This document shows, one piece after another, positions 53,740 to 64,000 of a stretch of 64,000 nt of DNA. A program made the position numbers and the translations under genes. Every line of letters starts with the position of its first letter. Position 1 is the first letter of the stretch. The stretch spans positions 73,559,665 through 73,623,664 of the forward strand of contig NC_065570.1 in the NCBI RefSeq assembly GCF_937616625.2, in the 5' to 3' direction. Origin of the DNA: Mercurialis annua. Its lineage: Eukaryota > Streptophyta > Magnoliopsida > Malpighiales > Euphorbiaceae. The notes under the pieces are model-generated. The model searched no databases and was not told the origin of the DNA. It was given only the letters and a program-made list of their open reading frames with translations.

Positions 53740-56700
53740 ATGACGGAGGATGTAGTGAATGTGAACGTGAACGAGAAGGATTCAACGGAGGAAGAGAAGC
53801 GTGGGTTGGATATGAGTGGCCATGAGGGTCCACCGACGCCTGCTGTTCCCCTTGCAGATTGTAATGGAGTTAAGGACGAGAGTAAGACTGGGAAGGGGAA
53901 TTCAGAAGATGATCCAGATGCCTCCTACGTTTTTATTGGTGGAATAGATGATCCTGTTTCTGCCAAACACTCCCACTCTGCGGATCTCTATGCCAATTCT
54001 CAAGTAGCTCAAACAACCTGTTCTACTCTGAAGGACTCCGACAATGTGGTTGATCGTTTAGACTTTGTTCATCAAGGGGATGCAGTGGATGTAGTTGAAG
54101 CCCCAAGTGCTGATCCCCAAGTTCCCAATGGAAACTTGGTCATTGAATTTGAGGCGCATGAGAAGGATGATCAACAGTCCGTTGAGGAAGATTTGGCTGG
54201 AGATGCACAAGGAACTCCGGAATTTCATTCAGAGACTATTGAGCCTGAAACTGCATTGCTGCAGGCTAATGGCACTGATGCAAAGGCTGAGTCAGAACAC
54301 GTTATGGAGTCAGTTCCAACTCAAAATTCAAGCAATATTGATGTTGCTGAATCAGAACTAAATCGGTCTAGTAATATTGAGGTCACAAGCAGCACAAATA
54401 TTGATGAATCAAAGTCAAATCAATCTAGTAAACGAGAGGTCATAGAAGATCCCAGTTTTTGTGAATCAGAAGCAAGTCAGTCTGGCCTTGTTGAGGTCAC
54501 AAGCAGTATGAATATTGTTGAGTCAGAGTTAGATCAATGTGGTGATAATGAGGCTGTAGATAATGCCAGTCTAGCTGATACAGAACCAAATCAGTCCGGT
54601 AACATTGAGGTTGCAGACAGTGCCAATACTACTGAATCAAAGCAGACTCAGTCTAGTGTTGAGGAGGAAATTCAAGAGGAGAGCACTTTGGGCTCCGATC
54701 AAGGGAAGGATCTGGTTCAATTGGCTAACAACCTTCCTGTGGACTGTCTGCAAACAGCATCTGAATTGGATCAGAATACTGAAGTAAAGATGGAAGGAGC
54801 AGAAGCTGTTGATGCCTCCTCATCTAGTGAATATACCAACGGATTGTCCTCTAGCCAAGCTCCAGGTTGTGACGCGGAAAAGGACCCTGTTAATGGTTTG
54901 GCATGTGAGGCAAATGGCTGTTCTGATGACGTTGAAACCTCACTATATTCTTATGCTGAAATTATCGACAATGGAACCTCAACTGTTTCTGATGCTGAAA
55001 CTGGAAAGGGCTTTGGAGCTGCTATCAATAATTGTGCAATTGGAGATCCAACGAATGACGTCAAGGCTCCTGTTATCCAGTTCAATTTGGATGCTGAAAA
55101 AATACGTACACAGACTGTTTCTGATGACTCAGTTCATGATAGTCAAATCGCGCCTCAAGATAATAGAATATCTGGAATTATCAAAGATGATTTGTTTGAG
55201 AATGGAGCCACTGAAAGCTACAAAAGTGATCCAACTGGTCCTGCTAGTGATCCAACAGCGGGATCAGCTGTTGAAATTGGAAGTCCTTCTCCTGTCAACA
55301 GTATGGAAATACACGATGGTATGAAGACTTTGGATGAGAACTTAGATGGAGATAGCAGTGAAAGTCTCAGTTCGCATCTTGTTAATGACAGAGAAGTAGT
55401 CATTGAGCCTGATTGTCACCCTCTTCCTAATGAAAAGGCGTCAAGCACCCCAGATATGGATGCTAGTCTTGAAACTGAGACTGACTGCACTGCCACTATA
55501 TCTGAAGAGGAAGTCTCTGCTTCCTCAAAAGATGAGGTGTGTTTACAAGCTGAGGCATCTGCAGGAGCAGCTGATGTGTTGGATGGCTCTGTTGTTACCA
55601 GTCAAAGCAACTCAAATCTCATTCGAGCTGATGTTAAAAGCATAGCAAATGATCTTGTTATTATAGACAGTGATAAGAAAACTCCTCAAGAAATGGATGT
55701 CAACGAAAGCCTTAACAAAGAAGAAGCCTCAATATCTTCCCCAGAAGGCTCCATAGTTGATGCTTCCGATGGGCAAAATTCACTGGTTGACGTGGTGACA
55801 CGGCCATTCTACTACATGATCAGAATTCCTAGATACGATGATGATGATAATTTAAAAGAACAGATTAAACGTGCTCAGATTCAAGTTGATGAAAAGACTA
55901 AAAGTCGAGATGCTATTCGAGCTGAGATACAGAAGGAAAGGGTGAGGAAACTTTGTAAAAATAATCATATCATCTATCTAACAATTGATTTTTGTTTCTT
56001 GCAATTTGATTAAGTCTTTTTATGACTAGGCCAATTCTTACAAGTTCACTGCATCTATTGATGCTGCTCTATCGGAAGAGACAGCAGCTCGTGACCTGCT
56101 TAAGGCCAAACGCAAAGAAATAGACTCTGTTCTAGTCGTGATTAACAGAGGGAAGAGTGCATCTGAGCTTAAGAACATTGATGATACGGTGCGATCTGTT
56201 GTTTATTTATTTTTCTTTTTAACAGATTAGTTTATTGTCTGGTCAATTTAAATACTTCCAATATGTAAATGATCCTGCTCATCGTCTCATGGTATTCTTT
56301 GGTTTGCAAGCAGATACATGCTATTGAATACAAGATACAACATGAAACCCTACCATTGAAGGAAGAAAAGCAATATATTATTGAAATCAAGAAATTAAAG
56401 CAAACTCGTGAAAGGCTCTCCGATAATTTTGGTAGTCAGGAAGCCGTCCAGGAGGCTATAGATCAGAAAGTCCAATTTGAAGAGCGGATGAAGGTATGAA
56501 TTATCTGCTTGCTCTCATCCTTAATGTACATCGCAAGTGGGTTCATGAATGAAATAGAAATGGAAATATGTGATGGTAACCATCACTATTCTCATGATTC
56601 ACTGCAGTTATTTTTATCAAAAAAAAGTTCTCTCTCATTTACCCATAACCCATTTATGATGTAATTACATAATGCTTTCTTTGTGATGTTGTGAGGTGTT

Positions 56701-58797
56701 GAATCTTTTTGTTTATTGATATTTCAGATTTTAAGGAAAGAAGCAGACCTACTTAGAGAAAGTGCTCTCAAAGCTGAAGCAGCCACCAAAAATGATGAGA
56801 AGAAATATCAAGGTGAAAAAGCTAAGGTAGATGTATTGGCAGCTCAATTTAGAGCTGCTGATGACATACGGCAAGAAGCTTATGCACATCTACAGAGTTT
56901 AAGGAAACGATTATATGACAAGGTATTATGTTCTCTTATTGGTGATCTATCATATGTGTAAACATGTTCCTCATCAAGCTATATGCCAAGTATATTTTAT
57001 GATTTGGATTGGGAAGCAATAGTGGACATTATCAGATTGTCACATCCTCAATTTTTTAATTTTTCCCATTTACTTTCGCTGAAGCTCTAAACGTGATGGG
57101 AGGAACTTTCTAATTGTCGATAACATTACCAAATGATAGCATTGGTATTCTAGTATAATGTTTAAGAAGATCAATTTGATATGTTCAAGTTGAAGCGTTC
57201 AACCAGTCTCAGATTTAAGATTTTATTCCTTCGTCAGATTTCCTGCTAATAACCTATGTAGCTGATTGCTGTTAGGGATATGTAGGAACCCCCTACTTAT
57301 TGCTTCTCATATGTATCTATTTATGGACATCATTTTGAGAATCTTATCTTGGACATCTTTTTTAGGTTACTTGTTGGATTACTATATTTTATTTTGCTTT
57401 CAGTTATGAATTTTGTTAACGAGTATAGAAACCACATTTATCTGTGCATCACTTTGGTTCTGTGGTCTTTTCTTCTGAAAACTTAAAAGCCATTAGATTA
57501 TGTGAAAAACATACGATGATATTTCATTTCATCTTCAGAGTAAATACTTCTATAAGTACAAGGATGACGCAACGGCAGCTTCAGATTTAGCATCCAAGGG
57601 GAAAAAAGAAGAACTCCAACATCACTGTGTTAATCAGGTGAGCTAATGAGATTCTATATGTTGGCTGAATATGGCAATTCTTCCAAGAATTTGTACTTAA
57701 CTTGTAGAATTGATATATCAGGTGGAAAGATTTATGGAATTATGGAACGGAAATGATGAGTTCCGAAAAGAATATGAGAGATGCAACAGGAGGAGTACAT
57801 TGAGGAGATTTCGGACCTTAGATGGCCGTTCACTTGGCCCCGATGAGGACCCGCCTGTAATTCCCAATTTTGTGAATGAAAGATTGGCTGAGAATAACGT
57901 TATACCTTCTATTTCCGCTCTCCAAGAAGAAAAAATAACTGCACCTGTGAAGAATGAAAATAAAGATGCTATTTCCGTATCAAAGGTTAGGGGCCAAAAT
58001 GATGCAGCTGTTAAATCTGAAAAACCTGTAAAACATGCTACTTTAGGGAAAGGGTTAGCAACTGTTTCTGGCAGGGTTGAGGTGGAAAAGGCGGATACAG
58101 AGGAGCATAAGTTAACTAAAGAGGAAGAAGAGTTGGCCAGGAAAGCCGAGGATGTGAGGAAGAAAGAGGAAGCAGCCATGTTGAGAGAACAACGGCTATT
58201 AGACGAGAAAATTAAAGCTAAAGAGGCAATGGAGAGGAAGAAGCGAAATGCTGATAAAGCCCGAGCTCGGGCTGAACTGAAAGCACGGAAGGAAGCTGAG
58301 CAGAAAGAGAAGGTAAGTTCTATCAACACTTGCTAATACTGCAAAGTGCAAATATTTTAATGTATTGCAACATGTCTATTTTGCGGTCTTCGGCTCTCTT
58401 TTTAATGGGTTACTCTGCAGTCTGCACCCTTATTAATGATACTTCTTTTGTCCAGGAAAAGGAGAAGAAGGCAAGAAAGAAGGAGAAAAAGAAGGGTTTA
58501 GAAGAAGTGAATGGTAGCATTGAGGGAGAGGCTGCCCCAAATTCTGAAACTCCAGCTGAAACCAAGGAATCTGAAACAATTGAGAAACCTGTGGCAGTGA
58601 CAAAGAGATCTCAAAAGCAACTGCACTTTGCAAAGCAAACCAAGGCAAAATCAATGCCCCTGCCACTTCGGAATCGGAATAAGAGAAGGATGCAGACATG
58701 GATGTGGGTTCTTCTTTTTGCTCTTGTTATAGTGGCGGCCCTATTTTTATTGGGCAATGGCAGCACTTATCTACGAAGCCTCGGTTTTGGTTTCTAA
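53740..58797 (+). CDS. PPI: Proton pump-interactor (PPI)-like coiled-coil protein, tail-anchored
   Basis: Seven coding exons join in phase (53740-55941, 56030-56188, 56314-56493, 56728-56922, 57539-57637, 57722-58312, 58456-58797), giving about 1255 aa. The first exon encodes some 690 acidic, Ser/Asp/Glu-rich residues with imperfect repeats (about 196-308). The conserved PPI module starts at about 687 with PFYYMIRIPRYDDD and continues as a long coiled coil (YKIQHETLPLKEEKQYI, LRKEADLLRESALKAEA), then VERFMELWNGNDEFRKEYER. A Lys/Glu-rich helix and a single membrane span (MWVLLFALVIVAALFLLG, about 1223-1242) end the protein. PPI1 binds the C-terminus of the plasma-membrane H+-ATPase and associates with ER and plasma membrane. 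Known PPI1 is about half this length; the long acidic N-terminus is typical of a larger subgroup. Confidence 0.88.
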
Positions 58798-59543
58798 ATG
58801 CATACGTGATTGGTAAGTAGATAACCTATAGAGGCATGGTGGAATATTACTACAGATAGTTAGGCTATTCTTTTTTATTACTACTATTCATAGTTGCTGC
58901 TCTGGCGTAGCTTGCATTCTATCAAGTGTAAGCAGCTTTTTATATTGATACTCCGCTGACAGATTGGGTTACTGGTATATGAGTTGGGTGGTCATATGAA
59001 CACTGGTTCTCCGGCATTGCGTCCATTCGTTATTGATTATAGGGAATGCAACAAGTAGAATGATTTTGGGTATTTGTCTCGAGTTTGTTTTATGATTTTT
59101 GGTTATATGTGTTTGGCTGGGAAGGAGTCGAAGTATTTGTGAGAAAGGCTCAACCTTTATTTATATAGAAGATAAAGCTTATGTAATATTGTGACAGATT
59201 GGTGATGGTTTTTAGATATTTGCATTTAGTATATACTTGAAGTGCAAGATGGACGCAAAAGCATTATTTTGCATTTTTATTACCTTTTAATACTTAATAA
59301 TTATTATTACTTTTGTTTGTTTTGTCCGTGAGAGGTTGCTTTTTACATATATAAGCTGTATTAATCTCTTTGAACTGGTCATATATAAGTTTCTTTTACG
59401 ACTTATATCAAGGGCTTGGCTGCTACCTAACTATGCCTAATACCAACTACTTATGAAATTGCAACAGTAAAATAAATTGAGCTGAGGTGCAGCTGTAAAT
59501 AAAATAGATGTATTATCGAAAGTAGATTGGATGTACAAATCAG
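58798..59543. other. PPI 3' untranslated and flanking region
   Basis: T/G-rich sequence following the stop codon. No further coding or repeated structure was recognised. Confidence 0.4.
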
Positions 59544-59759
59544 AGAAATTTTTAGGTAGATCGAGTCTACCACATCATCCGTAAATTAAGCCATCCATAA
59601 TATAACACTTCATTAAAATGATGGCAATATCATGTACAATAAATATATTCAAATCTTAATGGTGATATTATGATATTGCATCATTTTAATGAATTATTGT
59701 ATTATGAGTGTTTAGTTTACGGATGACGTTGTAGATTCGGTCTACTTAATAATTTTTCG
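59544..59759. mobile_element. Foldback MITE, about 215 bp
   Basis: The two halves are near complements over almost their whole length: ...GTAGATCGAGTCTACCAC, CATCCGTAAA, ATTAAAATGATGGCAATATCAT and their complements. It would fold into a long hairpin. The target duplication is uncertain. Confidence 0.75.
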
Positions 59760-59984
59760 TACATTTAATAGAGGTATTGGTAAAGGGCAGAAAGATCCGT
59801 ACATGAAAACTGGCATCACATGGGCACCGTAGTGTAATAGGATTAGGAAGGACCATTCAAAGTGGCTAAATAGTCTGTTTGGACAATCATTAAAGGGATT
59901 GATGGTCAACTCTTTCACAAACAGCAGTAGTAATAGTAGTGTCGTACTCATATTATTTTCCTTTTCCGATGGATCTTATAAAAC

Positions 59985-61734
59985 TAAAATAACTAGGTCG
60001 ATACCCGCGTGTTACGCGGATGTTATTAGGTAATATTTTAAAAATATTATTTTGATTTTAAAATAAATTTATTTTATTTTATATATTTATTTAATTAGTT
60101 GATTAATATATAATTTATGCAAATCATGTAGGTAGCTCAAACTTTAGATATATTAATTTAATAATATAATTTAATATTAGAATTACATTATTAAATTAAT
60201 ATAATTGTATTATATTATACTACTATAATATAATATAAGTTTATTTGAAAGAAAAAAAATATCATGTACATTTATAGCGATTTAAGTACACCTTCAAAAA
60301 CCTGACCACTAAAAAATTTTACTTTTTATTTATTTAATAAAATTAAAAAAAACATACTTAAATTGCTACAAACGTGAAAGGTGAAAGATTTTATTGTTTT
60401 TACAAATATATGAAAAACATATAAATATTAACAATTTATCAAATTCTTTAAACTTCATAGCTATAATGCTCTTAGAATTCAAATAAGATTATATTTGGCC
60501 TAACCATTTCTGATGGAGTCTGCCTTCTGAACCGGTGAGTGAACCTGCAAAACAGGGTAGAAGCTAACCGGACGGTGGTTGTCCGATTAACTCTCCGATG
60601 CTAAAGTCAGTCTAGAGCTTTGAGCAGCGTTTTGAGTATATGAATGTAATTGTGATTCTAGGCATACCTCGTGCTCCTTTTATAGTAGTCGAATATACCT
60701 AGTAGAGTTGTATTAGGCAGGTGAATCCTACTTTGTAGGGATTCGGCAGTATCGTAGAGATTCTCCTGATTTGTCGGGATCTACCTTAATCTGATAAGAA
60801 TCCTATTTAGGAACGTCTTCCTAAATAGTCTTATCTTCCTAAAGTAGAGCTTATCCTTCCATATGTAGTATTTGTGTCCGAATAGGACAATATTTCCATA
60901 CTTAGTCGTTTACCCGAATCCCGGACCTGACGCGCTCTCGGCGGATCATGTGGGATTCGGTCTTTATTAGCGTGTTACCGAATCTTAGAGATTCGGCATC
61001 TCCTTCATATCTTTCGGTCTTCAGGGGGAGTCCGGTGTCGCCTGAGAGTGGATCTCCTGCAACTCGGCTCCATTATACTTACAGTAGGATTCGGTATCCA
61101 TCATTAGCCCCCCCGCAAGTGAGCTGAAGTAGTTTGGCATTTATGCCTTAGTGGATTTTAGCTCTTTTGGAGCTGAGTTCTTTTATACGGGCGAGTCGTT
61201 TTGTATTTCGGGTGAGTCGTTTCATATGTTTGTGGGCGACGTTTCATCTTTAGTAAGATTCTGCGTTGCCACGTGTTGTCCATCAGTAGAGGGTTATGAC
61301 TGGATGAATGACAAGTGTCTTCGTGCGCTATTAGTTGGTCCTTATTTGTAATTATGGGATCTCGTCTTTTCAGTTTCTTTGGTTCAGGCTATATAATTGC
61401 TCATTTTCTTTCATTTTCTTTCTTCTTCAACCTTTGCTTTCTCTGCAACTGCTAACCTTCGATTTCTTCAAGCTTTCTGTGGGTTTCCTTCTTCTGCTGT
61501 CAAGATTCCTCGTTTTCAAGTTGCTCCTTACCTTTCTTTTGATCCTGCGTATTTGCTTGCGAGGTATTTTACCTTTTCTCTAATTTAATTTCTTGGTAGT
61601 TTTTCAGTTTTGATTTTATTCCTTCTGTTCTTCTTGTTCTTCGTCTTGTTCTTCGTCTTTTCCTTTCTTTTGATCTTTTAGAGTTTTAATTTCATCATCA
61701 TTCCGTGTTTCCCCCCCATTTTAAAAATTTTAAA
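59985..61734. repeat. Retroelement-like non-coding region
   Basis: Begins with AT-rich sequence containing a small palindrome (ACCCGCGTGTTACGCGG, about 60004-60020). From 60500 the composition changes to GC-richer sequence with repeated ATTCGG/CCGAAT words, a CTATATAA box near 61388 and a pyrimidine-rich leader before the gag-like ORF at 61735. Probably the 5' LTR/leader of that element, but I could not match LTR pairs. Confidence 0.45.
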
Positions 61735-62079
61735 ATGTCAGAAGTAACTGAGGGGGCGAAGGGTGCTCGTGACGAGCTAGAATATACCCGGAGCTCCTTG
61801 TCAAGAGAGCAGATACTTGGTTATGCCGAGGAATTTAACTTTCCTGAGTCGTATGTTATTCTGAGACCGGCAAAATCGTATCGGGCGAATCATAGCACCG
61901 ATTCGCCTTCCAAGATAGTAATTTTTCATGAACAGCTTTTAGCGGGTCTTAGGTTTCCCTTAGAGTCTTTAATCGTAGAGGTCTGTCATAATTTAGGTGT
62001 TCCTTTGGGTCAACTGCATCCGAACGCGATTCGCCTTCTTTGTTCTTTTATGGAATCGTGTAGGGTTCGGATGCAGGAG
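61735..62079 (+). pseudogene. Gag-like ORF of a retroelement, cut by an LTR insertion
   Basis: It encodes about 115 residues with FHEQLLAGLRFPLESLIVEV and GVPLGQLHPNAIRLLCSFME, the pattern of the plant 'putative gypsy type transposon' domain found at the start of some retroelement polyproteins. The frame runs into TGTCACGACCC at 62080, the edge of a second element, so the protein is truncated. Confidence 0.65.
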
Positions 62080-64000
62080 TGTCACGACCCAAATTATTGA
62101 GCCGAGACCGGCGCTAGGGAATGGGAGTGGTAGCTCCGAAACCCGTAGCAAGCCTAAAACCACTCTAACTTTTTCGCGGAAACGCAAACACAACTATCCT
62201 ATAAACATGTAATAAGAAGACACGTTTACAATCATAACGTACATCATATATATCACACCATCGATACAACCATAGTGGGCATCTCACTTCCGTAACTTGT
62301 ACGTACTAGCCCGTCTATCGATCAATACAAAACTGACAACCAAAAGACGTCACATCAAACAAACATTAAATATGTACCCAACCTATAAGACCTGACTATT
62401 CTATGCTAAGACTCGTCATACGTATACTACTGCAGCACCAAGGGGTCTTGTACCCAGCACACCAAAGACGGTCTGTCTGATCCGACTCTAAACACCTGAA
62501 AAACATCAATGTGAGGGGTCAGTATTTGGGGAAATACTGAGTGAGAAAACACATTACTAGGGTATTATAGAAAATAACATCGCATTTAAAACAAAACACA
62601 TATATACAAACATATTATACTTCAAGCATTTGATCCGATCGAAACCCTAATATCTTAGTATGCATAATGAACATTATCACAACATCTAACGATCGATCGA
62701 TATGAGTCCGGGATAGTTCAACCAGCCGACTCGCAGATACAGGCCCCGGGATAGTTCAACCAGATAGGCTCTGTATCGCATGCACAAACAAATATGATAG
62801 ACGACCCATGAAATCTTTATCTATGACTTACCCGGACGCTGGTGATCACACAGCCTATTGACACCCAATAGGTAGCTTGTTTCCCCCGGATCATATACTA
62901 GTTTTCACAATCTATATATATTCGATAATACGATGCACAAATTCATTTCTATCGATAAAATACTATAGCATGCGATGTAGTTTAATATTATATTTATAAT
63001 ATAAAAACTATCTATTGCGTAATAATACTCAAAGTAAAGTATAACTCACTACGATCGCTATTCCTTATATCCAAACGTAAGCTCCACACGTCATTCACTC
63101 TTTTAACTATTCCAGCTCGTCGATCTCGTACCTCGTCGATGTATCCACTTCCTATTCAAATCATACGTACGTTTAATTCATAAACGTAGGCTTAATATCA
63201 AAATCCCATTTCCTTAAGGCTAAAAGTCCATTTTAGCCCCTCGGGCAAAAAGTTCATTTTAGTCCCTCGTGGACTCATTGCACTCCCGTACAGGGTGGTG
63301 TGCGTCCGCACACCATGGGTGTGCGTTCGCACACCATCACCGGTGTGCGTCCGCACACCGCTGGTGTGCGTTCGCACACCATCACAGGTGTGCGTTCGCA
63401 CACCACGGGTGTGCGATCGCACACCACGTGCGACTTGAACGCAGCTCCTGGAAACGTCGTTTCCGGGCTTCCCGTCATGCTATCTTCCGCCATACACGTA
63501 TGAAACCTCATTTCCTTCAAAACCCGTAACTTCGTTTTTCCAAAAACGTTAAAAACGATCCAAAATCATTAAATCCCTAATTATAATCAAAACGGCTATA
63601 TACTCGAATTTCCACCAAATTCTCAGATTATTACCTTAAAACGATGCTTGATATCGATAGAGAATTCGATTCTGAAGAAATTGCCGCTTGAATCACTTGA
63701 ATCGGACGTCGAACGGCGAAACGACGGCGAAACGGCGGCGAAACGACGGTGATCGTCATTTTCTCTCTTCTCTGGATCATTCCTTCTGATCCTTTCCTCA
63801 TTTCCTTATGCTTAAGGAATTCTTATATATATCTTGGTTAATGTACTCTTTTAATCCTTCATTTCTTTAACTTAAACCATTTCTCTTTTAAACTTTCTTA
63901 TTTAACCGAACGGTTAATTATTCACTTAAACTCGAATATCTACGTATTATTTATATCCAAATAAATAATACTACTCCAAATATAACTATTCTCGTCGATA
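62080..64000 (-). mobile_element. Large gypsy-type LTR, cut by window edge
   Basis: On the minus strand the sequence ends GGGTCGTGACA at the junction with the gag-like ORF, a usual 3' end for plant Ty3/gypsy LTRs. It contains the internal phrase TCACTCAGTATTTCCCC...ACTGACCCCTCACATTG that is common in such LTRs. More than 1.9 kb is present and the other end lies outside the window. No pol domain is visible in this part. The candidate 5-bp target duplication on this side would be AGGAG. Confidence 0.65.
63297..63425. repeat. Array of six 18-bp palindromes, 21/24-bp alternating spacing
   Basis: GGTGTGCGNNCGCACACC occurs at 63297, 63318, 63342, 63363, 63387 and 63408. All arms are perfect; only the central dinucleotide varies (TC, TT, TC, TT, TT, AT). 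Spacers alternate 3, 6, 3, 6, 3 bp, giving a 45-bp higher-order unit (two palindromes). Each copy keeps at least two CpGs. Lies inside the LTR. Confidence 0.95.

Noticed and set aside
57718..58329. 203-codon open frame on the minus strand
   Set aside because: It is the antisense shadow of the Lys/Glu-rich PPI exon; its Ser/Phe/Leu composition follows from that and it resembles no family.
63297..63425. CRISPR-like array appearance
   Set aside because: Spacers are only 3-6 bp and not unique, the repeats are perfect palindromes, and the DNA is plant nuclear.
63198..63529. Frames rich in His/Thr/Arg/Cys repeats
   Set aside because: They are translations of the palindrome array in several frames on both strands, not a conserved protein.

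Overview
This is nuclear DNA of a flowering plant, almost certainly a core eudicot. The genes carry many short introns with GT..AG borders, the spacers are very AT-rich, and every recognised gene belongs to a plant family (FAR1-related, PIN-LIKES, B2-type CDK, LHCB7, CP12, proton-pump interactor). I cannot name the species. Protein calls rest on translated exons that I joined by hand at consensus splice sites with reading phase checked across each junction; no database search was possible.

Layout. 1-4.3 kb (-): an ARID5-type AT-rich-interaction-domain gene, cut off by the left edge. 5.0-8.3 kb: a nest of non-autonomous DNA transposons. 9.0-10.9 kb (+): a PILS auxin carrier. 11.3-13.0 kb (-): CDKB2, convergent with PILS. 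13.8-16.8 kb (-): a FAR1-related (domesticated MULE transposase) gene. 17.2-20.6 kb: nested transposons. 20.8-26.4 kb (-): PFP alpha subunit, 19 coding exons and 617 aa. 27.6-29.1 kb (-): bZIP60, with an apparent IRE1 frame-shift splice site. 29.6-30.1 kb: a dead LINE tail. 33.3-34.2 kb (-): U2AF35, a single coding exon. 34.4-39.1 kb: more nested transposons. 39.5-42.5 kb (-): BUBR1. 43.0-43.4 kb (+): CP12-3, divergent from BUBR1. 44.4-47.6 kb (+): LHCB7. 48.0-49.8 kb: a PIF/Harbinger element that keeps only its Myb-like ORF. 51.4-51.9 kb: a copia fragment. 53.7-58.8 kb (+): a long proton-pump-interactor protein with a C-terminal membrane anchor. 60-64 kb: retroelement sequence, including a large LTR that runs off the right edge and holds an array of 18-bp palindromes.

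The genes do not form one pathway. The order ARID5, PILS, CDKB2, PFP-alpha, CP12-3, LHCB7 matches, as far as I recall, the Arabidopsis At1g76510-At1g76570 interval. FRS, bZIP60, U2AF35 and BUBR1 are interspersed here. Two mitotic genes (CDKB2, BUBR1) both carry AACGG (MSA-type) cores just upstream of their start codons. CP12-3 and LHCB7 are chloroplast proteins. bZIP60 is the ER-stress factor.

The most notable items are: the regular palindrome array in the right-hand LTR; the bZIP60 hairpin region, where a 23-nt removal would swap the membrane anchor for a basic tail; three unrelated-looking TIR elements that each hold a GC-rich palindromic cassette at their centre; nested transposons with readable target-site duplications; and a partial exon duplication with an intact acceptor in a PFP-alpha intron.
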